64,000 bases of DNA from Lineus longissimus (lineage: Eukaryota > Nemertea > Pilidiophora > Heteronemertea > Lineidae). The stretch covers positions 10,418,001 through 10,482,000 of the forward strand of contig NC_088314.1 in assembly GCF_910592395.1 (NCBI RefSeq), in the 5' to 3' direction. Position 1 is the stretch's first letter, and each line of letters begins with the position of its first letter. Of the stretch, positions 54,406 to 64,000 are shown one piece after another. Made by a program: the position numbers and the translations under genes. Under the pieces are notes generated by a model. The model did no database searches and was not told the origin of the DNA. It saw nothing but the letters and a program-made list of their open reading frames with translations.

Positions 54406-56330
54406 AATGCCTTTCTGTGGGGATTTAGCGGTAGGAAAAAACGCGCCCAATCAAAGCGTCGCTCTGCATTTAAAATCGGATTTCGCTCAAGCAACATGCA
54501 CAATGCTCTTCCCGCGCCAAATCATTATCAAAACGATCTTAGAATAGCCGTCATCAAGTCAAACGAGAGTTTCTGTGTGGAAGCCTATTGTCTATATGAT
54601 CCTTGTTAGGGTAACTGATCTACACCAGAATTTTGAAAAGGAATTAAGTAGGTACATTTTTAATGCCCGGGAAAAAGTACGGCAAACAAATGCTAAATCG
54701 GCTGTAGTATGGCGAAGTCCGCTTCTAAGCTTGAGTTATCGAGGGCTCTTTCTTTAATTGCTTGTCCCCCGCTGCAAGTTTGTTTTATTTCGTAATAAAT
54801 ACACAAAAACACTTCAACAGAATGTTTGACAGCATAAAATCGATGTACATGTAGATTGAAGAATCAAAACGTTAGGAACGTGTTTATTGTATTATATCGC
54901 CAATCTGAACATAAATTCTTCAAGGTGTGTAAGGAAGTCGGAACAGCCACCCTTCCCAGCGGATTGTACTGGATTTTCTCAAATTTTATCAAAAACCTGT
55001 ATCCCGGGATGGCAGTTGTTAAGTTTAAGTTTTATATTATAATATGGCGAAGGTTTAAAAATATAGTCCTGCGAGGGTAGAGATAGTGCCTTGTGAATGC
55101 CCAAAGGTCCTCCGAGGGCCATATTGAGCAGAACCGAGCAAATTGCCATTCGCCAGGTATTGAACTAACCAATGAAAAAGCTCGAAGTCACATGACATAC
55201 AAAATGGTGGACGAACCAGAACATGTTAACAGCGAGATTTCAACATGAAAATTGTCAACAAAAACACCTTTACGGACTTGTTCTTCTCTTGCAAAAGATT
55301 GGATACATAATTATTTCAAAACATATGGATGACGAAGGTAAAATTAATATTATAAAATAAAAGCAATCTTACGGACCAAAACACTACCGCGCCAGTCGTT
55401 TCAATATTCAGCTTCAAATTTTACCGCCTTGAAAACTTAGAAGGCGGTCTGCACCTACGAAAATCAATGACGCAATACTCTATAAGAATAAGAACACGTC
55501 GAAATTATCCTCAAAAATAAGACATAAATTACAATGAGCATATAAAACGTGCACACATGAGTTCTGGTGAAAAACACCAGGTTTATCAATCACGTTCTAT
55601 CTTACAATTCGGCATTCTCAAAGAGAAAGGTTTTAATTCATGAAGTGAATATACTGTCAACAATGTTAACATATTTTCGTCATTCCCGCATAACTGTTCA
55701 ACAGTCAACGTCCAACGACAATCCCACTCGATGAATACAGTAGTAATATAAATTCATATCAAATGCCTTAAAAACCTTTTATTTGATTTTAAAAGTAGTT
55801 ATCGAGTAAACGGACACCACCCAAAATATCCACGAAATAAACGGACAAATGACCACAAAAACACCGTACTTTTCTCCAAAAACAAGCAATTTATACAAAA
55901 AAATCTGACTGGAGACAAAACTAGATACAAATTTAACTAGGCTATGCAAAATGATAAGACCTGTCGTGATAGATTTCAAGGAGTAAATCGACGAAGAAAA
56001 AGAAGAGAGGCAAAAATAAGGATCACATCGTTAACCAAAAAGATAGTTTATTTTCCATGTGGGGCCTGGCCCGCTTCATGTCTATACATAATCAATACTC
56101 TAGAATCCCGCGGGAGAGAACATATCGGCACAATAACGGTGACGGTGGCCAGCGCCACTGACAGATTAACATGCGAACAATGTGTGGTTATAGCTCCGCC
56201 CACTTGCCAATGACCAAAATCAGCATGGAGAAATATTCTGACTGTCACGGTGCTGTGACCATTAGTTTATAAAGCGATTTAAAAATGGATCAATTGAATT
56301 TGATCACATAACGTTCATTATTGGTGTAAC
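54406..56330. other. Intergenic, nothing recognised
   Basis: AT-rich sequence with only chance frames (for example 54370-54609 and 55944-56213). No repeat arms or RNA genes were seen. Confidence 0.4.
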
Positions 56331-57050
56331 TTGTAACACCGAGTGTTAACACTAACGCTAACACTAACCACAGAGTTAACATCGGAAAAAACTCATCACT
56401 CGGTGTTGGTGTTAACAACAGGTGTTAGTGTGGTCTCAGTTTATAGACCGGTGTAAGTGTTACAGGTGGTGTCAACATTACACTAACACTGACCTTAATA
56501 TCAAGGCAGTGTTATCTTGGCTAGAATTCCAATGGGTTTTCCATTGCAACTAACACTAACCTCTAGGCGTTAACACCAACGTGAGTTTATTGCTCCAACA
56601 AGGTGTAAGCAGCCATTTTCTTCTGCAAGTTTTCAAATTGTATGAGGTCTCAGCCTACTCAGGATGAGCCAAGGCCAAAAGGGTAGGCCTATGCAGGCAT
56701 GTACAATCAAAGGATGAATTAGCATAGCACAATGCATGTTGTATTTTATTTGCGCATTTTGCATCAAAATAGATATAGATGTGTTGGGACTCAGCCTAAT
56801 TAAGATATCTATTTACCTTTTACCTTTTGTAACTCCAGCGGTGCTTCTGGTAGCTTCCACTTCCAGTATTTCCCAACTTCAGGAAAAAACTGGCTTTTCC
56901 ACACCCATTGATCCTGACATTAACAACAATGTTAACACTAACTCTGGTGTTAACACCAACACCAGTGTTAGTTTTAACACAACCTGGTGTTTAGGGCTAG
57001 ATATTAACACTAACGCCAACACTCACAACCAACGCTAACACCAACACATA
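56331..57050. repeat. Two clusters of GTTAACACTAAC-type motifs, foldback arrangement
   Basis: Cluster 1 (56331-56590) and cluster 2 (56915-57050) are made of AACACTAAC, GTGTTAAC and GGTGTTAGTG phrases in both directions. Cluster 1 begins GTGTAACTTGTAACACCGAG and cluster 2 ends CAACGCTAACACCAACAC. The spacer of about 320 bases has no gene. The layout fits a decayed foldback element or a diverged microsatellite. Confidence 0.65.
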
Positions 57051-57699
57051 CTTTCTTATTTAATGTAAATGTCATTTAATGGGATATTTGATAGTTTTGT
57101 GATTTTGAAGCTCAGTTTCTAGTTTATTTAGATTAGAAACGGTTAATTTTTCCCATCGATGAGCTGTTTTGGCACACAAGCGCAAAGTGGTGTGAGGTAT
57201 ACTGTTCCAATATTGTTCAACACGCAATTTGGCTTGACCTTACAAACATTCATGATGTGTACATCAATTTTTGAGTCGCCTCATAAGAAATAATTTTCAG
57301 TATGTTGCCATTGATTACAACCTAACTATGGATTTTTTAAAATAAATAAATAAATAACAAATTGCAAACAGATGAGAGTGCATGCAGCTTAATTGCTGTT
57401 TGATTATTGTTATGTTTGGCATTTAGTAGCTGATCAACAAATCAGCGTAAATTCTTAGATTGTTCTTATCAATATTATAAGTACATGTATTGGTAACCCG
57501 ATGAATTATATGTGCAGAGTAAATATCTTTTGTTGAATTTCGGTCGTTCCATCATTGTTTTCCACCTCAGCTCACTTTGTAGCTGAATTAAAAAGGGCTC
57601 ATTATGGCTTCCAGTTAACTGCCCGAGAGAGCTGTGGGATCAAAGGAAACTTGCCGTGACCTGACTCTTTATTTGAAAGACTCTTGGTGGATTATCAAC
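57051..57699. other. Intergenic, nothing recognised
   Basis: AT-rich sequence of about 650 bases before the tail of duplicated unit B-prime; chance frames only. Confidence 0.4.
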
Positions 57700-58180
57700 A
57701 AAGAGGCAAATGTCAAATTTTAAGATTTTTATTCAATTATCATATCAAAGTATGATATCATATCAAAGTATGATATTGCAAATAGCCGTAAAATAGGTAT
57801 GTGCACATGCACCTGTCCACTTGCTTTCTAAAATTTCCAAAAGCAAACATGAACTGTTAGTTCTACGTAAAAGGTGCGCCGAATTTAAAAGTTTTGCAGA
57901 GTTGGCATCTCTCGGTCTTCCTTAAGCATGTAAGGGAACATCATAGCAGGGACGACTAAATAAAACGGTAGTTCGTAAGCTTTTTCGTTTTCGAAGTGTC
58001 ATGTATGGGCCTAAAGCCTTCTTAGCCTGTTGGGGATCATATTCGTTACGACAAGAAATGCTTGTGTGATATGATCATCGCAGGTGCATGCGACGAGAAT
58101 CAATAACTACAGCGCTTTAAGAACGCTTGAATGAAAAAAAACGGTTATTAAATTACTGAAACACTAGGCCAAATAAGATT
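57700..58180 (+). repeat. Duplicated unit B-prime, tail only
   Basis: Matches the end of unit A: GATATTGCAAATAGCCGTAA, donor-like GGTATGT (57797), a coding-like phrase LLVLRKRCAEFKSFAELA, AATAAA at 57959-57964, then AGCCTGTTGGGGATCATATT. A short local duplication of ATCAAAGTATGATAT is present at its start. Confidence 0.85.
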
Positions 58181-58198
58181 GAGACTGCTTTGAGATAT

Positions 58199-61100
58199 CA
58201 ATCACAGGCTCGCAAGGAAAATTTGTGCGGTTTACAAAGCATTTGATTTATGAATCTCGTCTGCAGGTACCTATGAAGCTATGTCCCATCGATATCAGCT
58301 ATCTGAATTTTGAAAAGGTTCAAGGCAAATATGGAGTGTCAATGGATGGTATGCGTATGCTCTTCAGGATTAGAGGCATGACACTGTTCTGCTGTCAACG
58401 GTTGAAGGGTAAAGCATTTGGATACATGTATTGATTTGAAAGTTATGGCATTCTCGAAGAGGAACTTCTCCTTGAAACAGATTAATGAAGTGCTTGTAAT
58501 TCATGGGTCCAAAATAGACTGAACAAATACATATCGCCCGAAATAAAACGCAACATTTTCATTATAACGGAGTTTTCGCCAAACCCCTGAAACGCCAACG
58601 CGAACTCTTAATCCATTGTTTAACATCGTTATCAACAGACGGTCGAATAATTACTAGCCAGAAAACCATTAATCATTCAAAAACATGATTATTGATCAAG
58701 GACCTAAAAAAACACAAGGTTTCATACTGTGCCAATCGAATCGATATAATCGATCTCCAAATGTCAGCTATATTGTTCATTGATTTCATTTTTAAGAATA
58801 GATTTTTGAAAATGCAATAGATGTGATAGCGTAAAGCTGCACCACAAAGTGTTATTGTCTCGAGGTTGGATACATGTCATGTGCGTCAGTGCCATCATGC
58901 TGATATTCGGGATTCCAGTAACACAAAAAACGGAACATCCAGAGGATTCATCTTCGTGTTTTATAAATTACCTTCCTCATCCAGTTATAGGTTGCTTTTT
59001 CAAAATATTGAGTTGAGAGCTGAGCGTCAGCAAGGATCCTTCAATCACCAATGATGTAAATGCGTACTGGATATACATTTCAACAATGCCGTTGTGTTAG
59101 CTAATAAACAAGTACAATAAATGCTTAGTTTCAGAAAATTTCCCTGTATAATGATTGCTCTGCGGAATGTTTATTATTTTCTATTTACCTAAACCAAGGT
59201 AAAATACTGTACATAAAACACGAACGACCTATACCTTTAAATAATTTCATGAATGCCTGGCTCCGAGTCATAGCACATGCTTCCAAAGAAGAGCTTAAAG
59301 TTTAGATTTAAACATCTTTGAGTGCGTGCATGATACAACATACACTTGCAGTGATGGCATCGCCGTCAAACATCCTAGGTGTTCTTGTGATACTAGCGTT
59401 AAGGATAGGAGATATCGTAGAAACTACCCCTGCTAATGGTAAGGTGTTGAAGAGGACGCAAAGGCGGTGTGGATTAGAGAATAGAGGCATCGTAACAATC
59501 GAATTCCAAATATCACGTTATATTGGTGCCAAGCAATTTCGAGAGCCCGGTAACTTGGCAACCCTTAATCTGTAGCATTCGACATGTTTTGTTCTCATAT
59601 TGTAAGTTCTCCTCAAATGCAACTTGTGTTAATTTTCCTGTGCGAGTTTCAAAAGGTGAATGAAGTCCGACACGACATAATTACATGGGCAGTACGATTT
59701 ACAGATTTTGCAGAATACTTTTATAACAACTTTCAGTCAAGAATGCACATTTTTAGTTTATATTTAATATCATCATTATTAGAAGACATCATCATTTCTT
59801 CAAGCATTTAAAAACTTGGCTAAAATATTAGAGATGAATACTTACATGTATGATAACTTTCCCACCTGCTGTGTATCAATTCAGAGTCAAAGATGCAGCA
59901 CTGCAGCGAGCGTTATGAATTGTTTTTTCGGAACGAAGGTAGACCTATCGTGGATTATAGCCCAAATTGAAAATTCAATGAGACTAATATTTGATGCAGT
60001 CGTCGAACAATCGGATGCCATAGTAGTTTTATCATGTTTTATCATGCCATAATTTTCTGATTGCCAGCTCTTCTGGACTACAAGCTTAATGGATCAGACA
60101 CTGATATACGGTTGGTACGACAACACATCGTGGCTAGTGTAGCCTCTGTAGTTGTCCACGGCGGAGTTGACCAGGGGGTTCTCATTTTTTTCTACCTGCC
60201 TGGTGTTTTGGAGTCAGTTCTAATTCTATTCTAACATGCAGACGTCAGAATTTTCATTGCTGACTTGTACAATTTAATGGCTGTTCAATTAGAACGTATG
60301 CAACAATTTCCACTTTTTCCGACCACCACCTGCCCAAGCAAGCAACCAAGCCTCAAATTATTTTAGAGAAGTTTGTTGACAGGCTCGCATCCAAAGTCAT
60401 CAGGAGGAACAAAGAAAAAAGGCATCCTCCGTGTCCTCAGTCTATTTGATCAGCCTCTGCAGTTAGTCTGGAATATAACACAATGTGGCGTTTCGATAGC
60501 ACCTCTATCATAAAGATCTTTAATGTGGTTCCATAGGATTTAAGTGACATGCGGCGGCTTGATTGAGTAATTCCACTAAATTGAGTTGTTTAAAAGACCA
60601 CTAAGGCGCTATGGCTGTACTCTGCAAGTATGACTGAAACAATTGTATATATACTTTACATGTACCTGTCTACCAAGTTATTAAGCCATGATATTTTGTA
60701 CTAGTTTCATGGTAATATTCTACTTGATTTTCTCCTTTATGTAGTGTAATCATTTGTTATGTTTTTTGACTGAGCAACACTCTGCATATGTAACAATTTT
60801 GCAGCCTTAGAGGAAACGTATCATACGTCGAATCTGCAGTTTTTGGAAAAGTTCTTCAGTTAAATGATAAGAACGGTTTTGCCACACTTCATTACATAGA
60901 CGTTTTCAAGATGAAATCGATGACTATTACATTTTATATAAGATACCTTCTGATGAAAAGTCCCAACAATGTGTTGCTCATTTTCTCTTGTGGTAGAGAG
61001 AAGATTATGATAAGAGATTATGTCGGCAAAAGAATGGCAATTAATATTCTTTATTACACCCCCAGTCTGGATGACATTTTTCACTTTTCAATTGACTATC

Positions 61101-61480
61101 AATCGTTCATATATGATTTAAGTTGGCAGCATTATGCTGCTACAATTCGAACGGGAAATGTACCACTGAAGGATATTGCTAAAATTCGGCCAACTCGTCA
61201 GCCTCAAGTGATGCTTTATAGTAATGGTAATCTGGTCAAACTTCATCATCATGTACGTTATTCAAATAAACATAGGCCCTTCCAAAAACAGATTTTGTTG
61301 GGTGGATCATCACCAAAGAGGCAAATGTCAAATGTTAAGTTTTTTCCAACTATCATATCAAAGTATGATATTGCAAATAGCCGTAAAAAAGGTACGTTCA
61401 CATGCACCTGTCCACTAGCTTTCTAAAATTTCTAAAAGCAAACTTGAACTGTTAGTATACGTAAAAGGGTCGCTGAATTT
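58199..61480 (+). repeat. Duplicated unit B
   Basis: The most continuous copy of the unit, starting AATCACAGGCTCGCAAGGAA (also 62400). It contains VPMKLCPIDISYLNFEKVQG at about 58268-58330, frames at 59318-59575, 59584-59811 and 59816-60052 paralleling unit A, a region encoding LNGSDTDIRLVRQHIVASVA near 60090-60150, and the 60850-61391 frame. It has neither the 2.6-kb TIR element, the hairpin, nor the retroelement, so it supplies their empty sites (about 60282, 60565 and 60786). Confidence 0.85.
60850..61391 (+). CDS. Unknown ORF of unit B, homologue of 50232-50769
   Basis: Open from about 60850 through LNDKNGFATLHYIDVFKMKS (ATG at 60911) to DIANSRKK, where a donor-like G|GTACGT begins at 61392. 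It shares LLMKSPNNVLLIF, LSWQHYAATIRTGNVPLKD and IAKIRPTRQPQVMLY with unit A. Numerous amino-acid differences from unit A over a similar number of base changes suggest weak or no purifying selection. No confident domain; a faint LamG/ConA-like pattern as in unit A. Confidence 0.38.
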
Positions 61481-62141
61481 GTATTTGGATGCACCTAATT
61501 CCATGCCTTACTTATGTAACAAACATTTCAAAAAAGGGCCAAAAATCACTTTTTATATTATGTGCCTTTTAAAAATTTCAAATGAGCCCATGAACTGTGC
61601 TTGATGACCATCATCTATTGGTACTTGCAAGTCAATAGAGTGTGTTCGATAGTCATAACAAATGCACATTTTTGCTTGGGATTTTTATGTTATTTTTCTA
61701 ATCTCTTTCATAACCTTTGATAAAGACTCCAAATCCTTCATGTATGAGCCGAGTTGGCCATAAAGACCCTGACTGACTGCATTGCTGACTATGAGGGGTG
61801 TTCACAAAGGCCACCAGCTGTCTGAAAAAGCCCGTCACGTGCAGCAAGCTAAAGCTAATCTTCAAAATGAAAGAATTTAGCAGGAATTTTCTAGTAATGA
61901 AAGCAAAAATATCTTTGTTACATCATAGTTCACCCATACATTGTGAAAGAAAATAAAATAAAAAAAGAACGAAAATGAAATCAAATAAAAGAAATATTTT
62001 TTTGACATTTTTTAAATTGCCTTTTACATAATGAAGAGACAGGTTTAGTTGGGTACAAATACAACAGATACATGACCAACCAGATATACCATTCTCTGCT
62101 GAAAACCGCATTCAATTATCTTATTCTATATTATAAAAAAC

Positions 62142-62453
62142 ATGTGGACATTTACTGGAATGACTGTACTCATCGGACAGATTGAAATAATCATATACTC
62201 TTTATCAAACCAAAAATTAAAGCTCAATAATTATTTTCTCTCCTTAATCTGGTTAGAAGCATTCTTGTTCACCAGGACGGTGGATGGAGCATTACTCGAA
62301 TTCGTCTTTCTTTATAATATTCGATCTAAGCTTGATTGTATCAGAGAGTGCATCCTTCATGAAGCCATGGCTGGGAAGGTAGAAAAGTGCCTCGGAATTA
62401 ATCACAGGCTCGCAAGGAAAATGTGTGCGGTTTACAAAGCATTTGATGTATGA
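62142..62453 (+). CDS. ORF at the head of unit C, possible PAN/apple-like domain
   Basis: ATG at 62142, 103 codons. The second half, SKLDCIRECILHEAMAGKVE, KCLGINHRLARKMCAVY, has the Cys pattern of PAN/apple modules (an LxxCxxxC pair, then C-x-(G/F)-(I/N), then a late C-x-x-Y). Only the last 18 codons (INHRLARK(M/I)CAVYKAFD) are shared with unit B. A few bases downstream both units continue through TCGTCTGCAG, an acceptor-like site, into VPMKLCPIDISYLNFEK. If units A-C are a gene family, this would be an upstream exon. It could also be chance. Confidence 0.35.
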   Translation: MWTFTGMTVLIGQIEIIIYSLSNQKLKLNNYFLSLIWLEAFLFTRTVDGALLEFVFLYNIRSKLDCIRECILHEAMAGKVEKCLGINHRLARKMCAVYKAFDV

Positions 62454-62955
62454 ATCTCGTCTGCAGGTACCTATGAAGCTATGTCCCATCGATATCAGCT
62501 ATCTGAATTTTGAAAAAGTTCAAGGCAAATATGGAGTGTCAATGGATGGTATGCGTATGCTCTCATGACACTGTTCTGCTGTCAACGGTTGACGGGTAAA
62601 GCATTTGGATATGTATTGATTTGGAAGTTATGGCATTCTCGAAGAGAAACTTCTCCTTGAAACAGATTAATGAAGTGCTTGTAATTAATGGGTCTAAAAT
62701 AGACTGAACAAATTCATATCGCCCGAGATAAAAGGCAACATTTTCATTATTACGGAGTTTCCGCCAAGCCCCCGAAACGCCAACGCCAACGCTTATTCCA
62801 TTGTTCGACATCGTTATCATCAGACGGTCGAATAATTACTAGCCAGAAAACCATTAAGCATTCAATAACATAATCATTGATAAAGGACCTTAAAAAAACA
62901 CAAGGTTTCATATTGTGCCAATCGAATCGATATCCAAATGTCAGCTATATTAGTA
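62400..62955 (+). repeat. Duplicated unit C, head only
   Basis: Matches 58199-58790 of unit B and 37402-37740 of unit A (GAAACAGATTAATGAAGTGC, GGAGTTTTCGCCAAGCCCCC-like, GACGGTCGAATAATTACTAG) and stops at TCAGCTATATT near 62950. About 15 bases of LFRIRG-coding sequence of unit B are missing at 62560. Confidence 0.85.
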
Positions 62956-63403
62956 GTAGGTATAATGTCCCTTTCAACGCCCAAAATCCGAGGCCCAAAG
63001 TCCGAGTGTCCCGGGGCGTTGAAAGGTGCATCATTCGACGCCCGCGACAAATGCCCTCCCGTGATATTGTGCTTGAAGATTTTTTTGCGCGCTTCGTGTA
63101 AGCGCTCAAAAATTCGGCGCTATCCGTCCGCGCTGTCCTCGGGAAGGCATTCGTCGCGTAGCAGAGTACAAGCAGCCCGATGCCGCAACGAGCACAGATT
63201 AATGTGCACTCTTATTCGCGCTCCTCCTTAGGTTTTACGGGCTGCTGTCAAAAGCCGAGCGGAGCGAAGAGTGTGGATCAATTAGGGTCTCCACCATCGG
63301 GAAAGTCTGTTCGGGGCAAAAAGCCTACTGAAGCATTCTGTTGCTATAACTGATATGTTATCAGTGTCTAGGCAATCTTTGTCATTGACTATGCATAGAG
63401 ACT
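62956..63403. other. GC-richer region, nothing recognised
   Basis: Higher CG content than the rest of the window, with frames at 62877-63101 and 62938-63231 that show no known domain. A short direct phrase GTCCCTTTCAACGCCC and GGGCGTTGAAAGG form an inverted pair at about 62968 and 63012. Confidence 0.35.
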
Positions 63404-63755
63404 GCTCATCCTAGCTAAAATTATGACGCGAATTGCCTCGACTCGTCGCCACATTTTAGGGGTCCCGTCTCCTCAGTGTCCGTTTAGCACGAAAGCAACG
63501 AGGTCTGTACTCTTCGTCTCGCATGGTGACCGGGTTCGTATAGCGCGGGAAGAGCAAGACAGGACAACTCTCCAATCCTAGTCTTTGACTGCTCCTCTTA
63601 GCTAAAATTATGACGCGAATTGCCTCGACTCGTCACCACATTTTAGGGCCCCGTCTCCTCAATGTCCGCTTAGCTCCAAAGCAACGAAGTCGGTCCTCTT
63701 CGTCATGGTGGCCGGGTTCGTATAGCGCGGGAAGAGGAGGACAGGACCACTCTCT
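63404..63755 (+). repeat. Tandem duplication, two copies of about 184 bp
   Basis: 63404-63574 and 63588-63755 share TAGCTAAAATTATGACGCGA, ATTGCCTCGACTCGTC, CCGGGTTCGTATAGCGCGGG and AAGAG-ACAGGAC. No coding capacity is evident. Confidence 0.88.
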
Positions 63756-64000
63756 TGCGCCACCCTTTTCCTACTGGAAGGGTGGATATTTTGACATGCA
63801 CATGAAGAAAGAATAACTCATATACGACGTATTTGTGATATGAAAAAACACTTTTATTTTGTTGCCTTTTCATCACATCGTTTTGTTAGATTTTTTCTTC
63901 ATGCATAACATTTTTATATGCTTAAAGACCCAAGCGCGTCCGACCTCGTGACAAAAATGCAGTTTTAGGCATGCTTATGCATTTTTATTCTGTTTCCCTG
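63756..64000. other. Right edge, nothing recognised
   Basis: AT-rich sequence with no supported feature. Confidence 0.4.

Overview
This is a gene-poor, repeat-dense, AT-rich window from an animal nuclear genome. Intact prokaryotic-style genes are absent. Real coding sequence is split by GT-AG introns, and the mobile elements (tyrosine-recombinase retrotransposon, PIF/Harbinger, Tc1/mariner-like, Mutator-like, LINE) are typical of a marine invertebrate, perhaps an invertebrate deuterostome. The sequence alone does not fix the species.

Two host genes are recognisable, both on the minus strand. At 1147-1381 lies a first coding exon matching the N-terminal domain of histidine ammonia-lyase; the rest of that gene runs off the left edge. 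From 32041 down to 21788 lies histidyl-tRNA synthetase, resolved here into 12 exons totalling about 499 codons, with all class II aaRS motifs present. A short stretch of its N-terminal WHEP domain is not accounted for. Its introns hold hairpin elements, SINE-like tails and a FLYWCH-domain fragment between inverted arrays of a 14-base motif.

Left half (1-21 kb): a roughly 105-bp tandem repeat, a foldback element, an array of roughly 300-bp repeats carrying AGGTCA direct repeats (second array at 34.5-36.6 kb), a decayed LINE, a decayed SGNH-hydrolase-like ORF, and a 3.5-kb head-to-tail tandem duplication (10799-14320 and 14321-17848). Each duplicate carries a foldback Tc1-like element with TA flanks and a TATA-box block followed by the same 67-codon ORF.

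Middle (32-37.4 kb): a 1.55-kb element with about 285-bp inverted arms just upstream of HARS, a TTA-flanked MITE carrying a short ORF, and a possible LTR remnant.

Right half (37.4-63 kb): a duplicated unit appears in at least four partial copies (A 37.4-51.3 kb, B-prime 57.7-58.2 kb, B 58.2-61.5 kb, C 62.4-62.95 kb). It includes ORFs weakly resembling PAN/apple and LamG/ConA-like extracellular domains. Copy A was split by a 2.6-kb TIR element encoding a two-exon Myb/SANT-like protein and by an 8.0-kb tyrosine-recombinase retrotransposon of the Ngaro/PAT type. Copy B preserves the empty sites, so the retroelement ends can be read to the base (42171-50168, no target duplication). The retroelement has split direct repeats, gag with a zinc knuckle, RT, RNase H and tyrosine recombinase, probable spliceosomal introns, and many disabling lesions. 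Between copies A and B-prime sits a complete PIF/Harbinger transposon (51646-54405) with 26-bp perfect TIRs, a DDE transposase and an opposing two-exon Myb-like partner, each carrying one in-frame stop.
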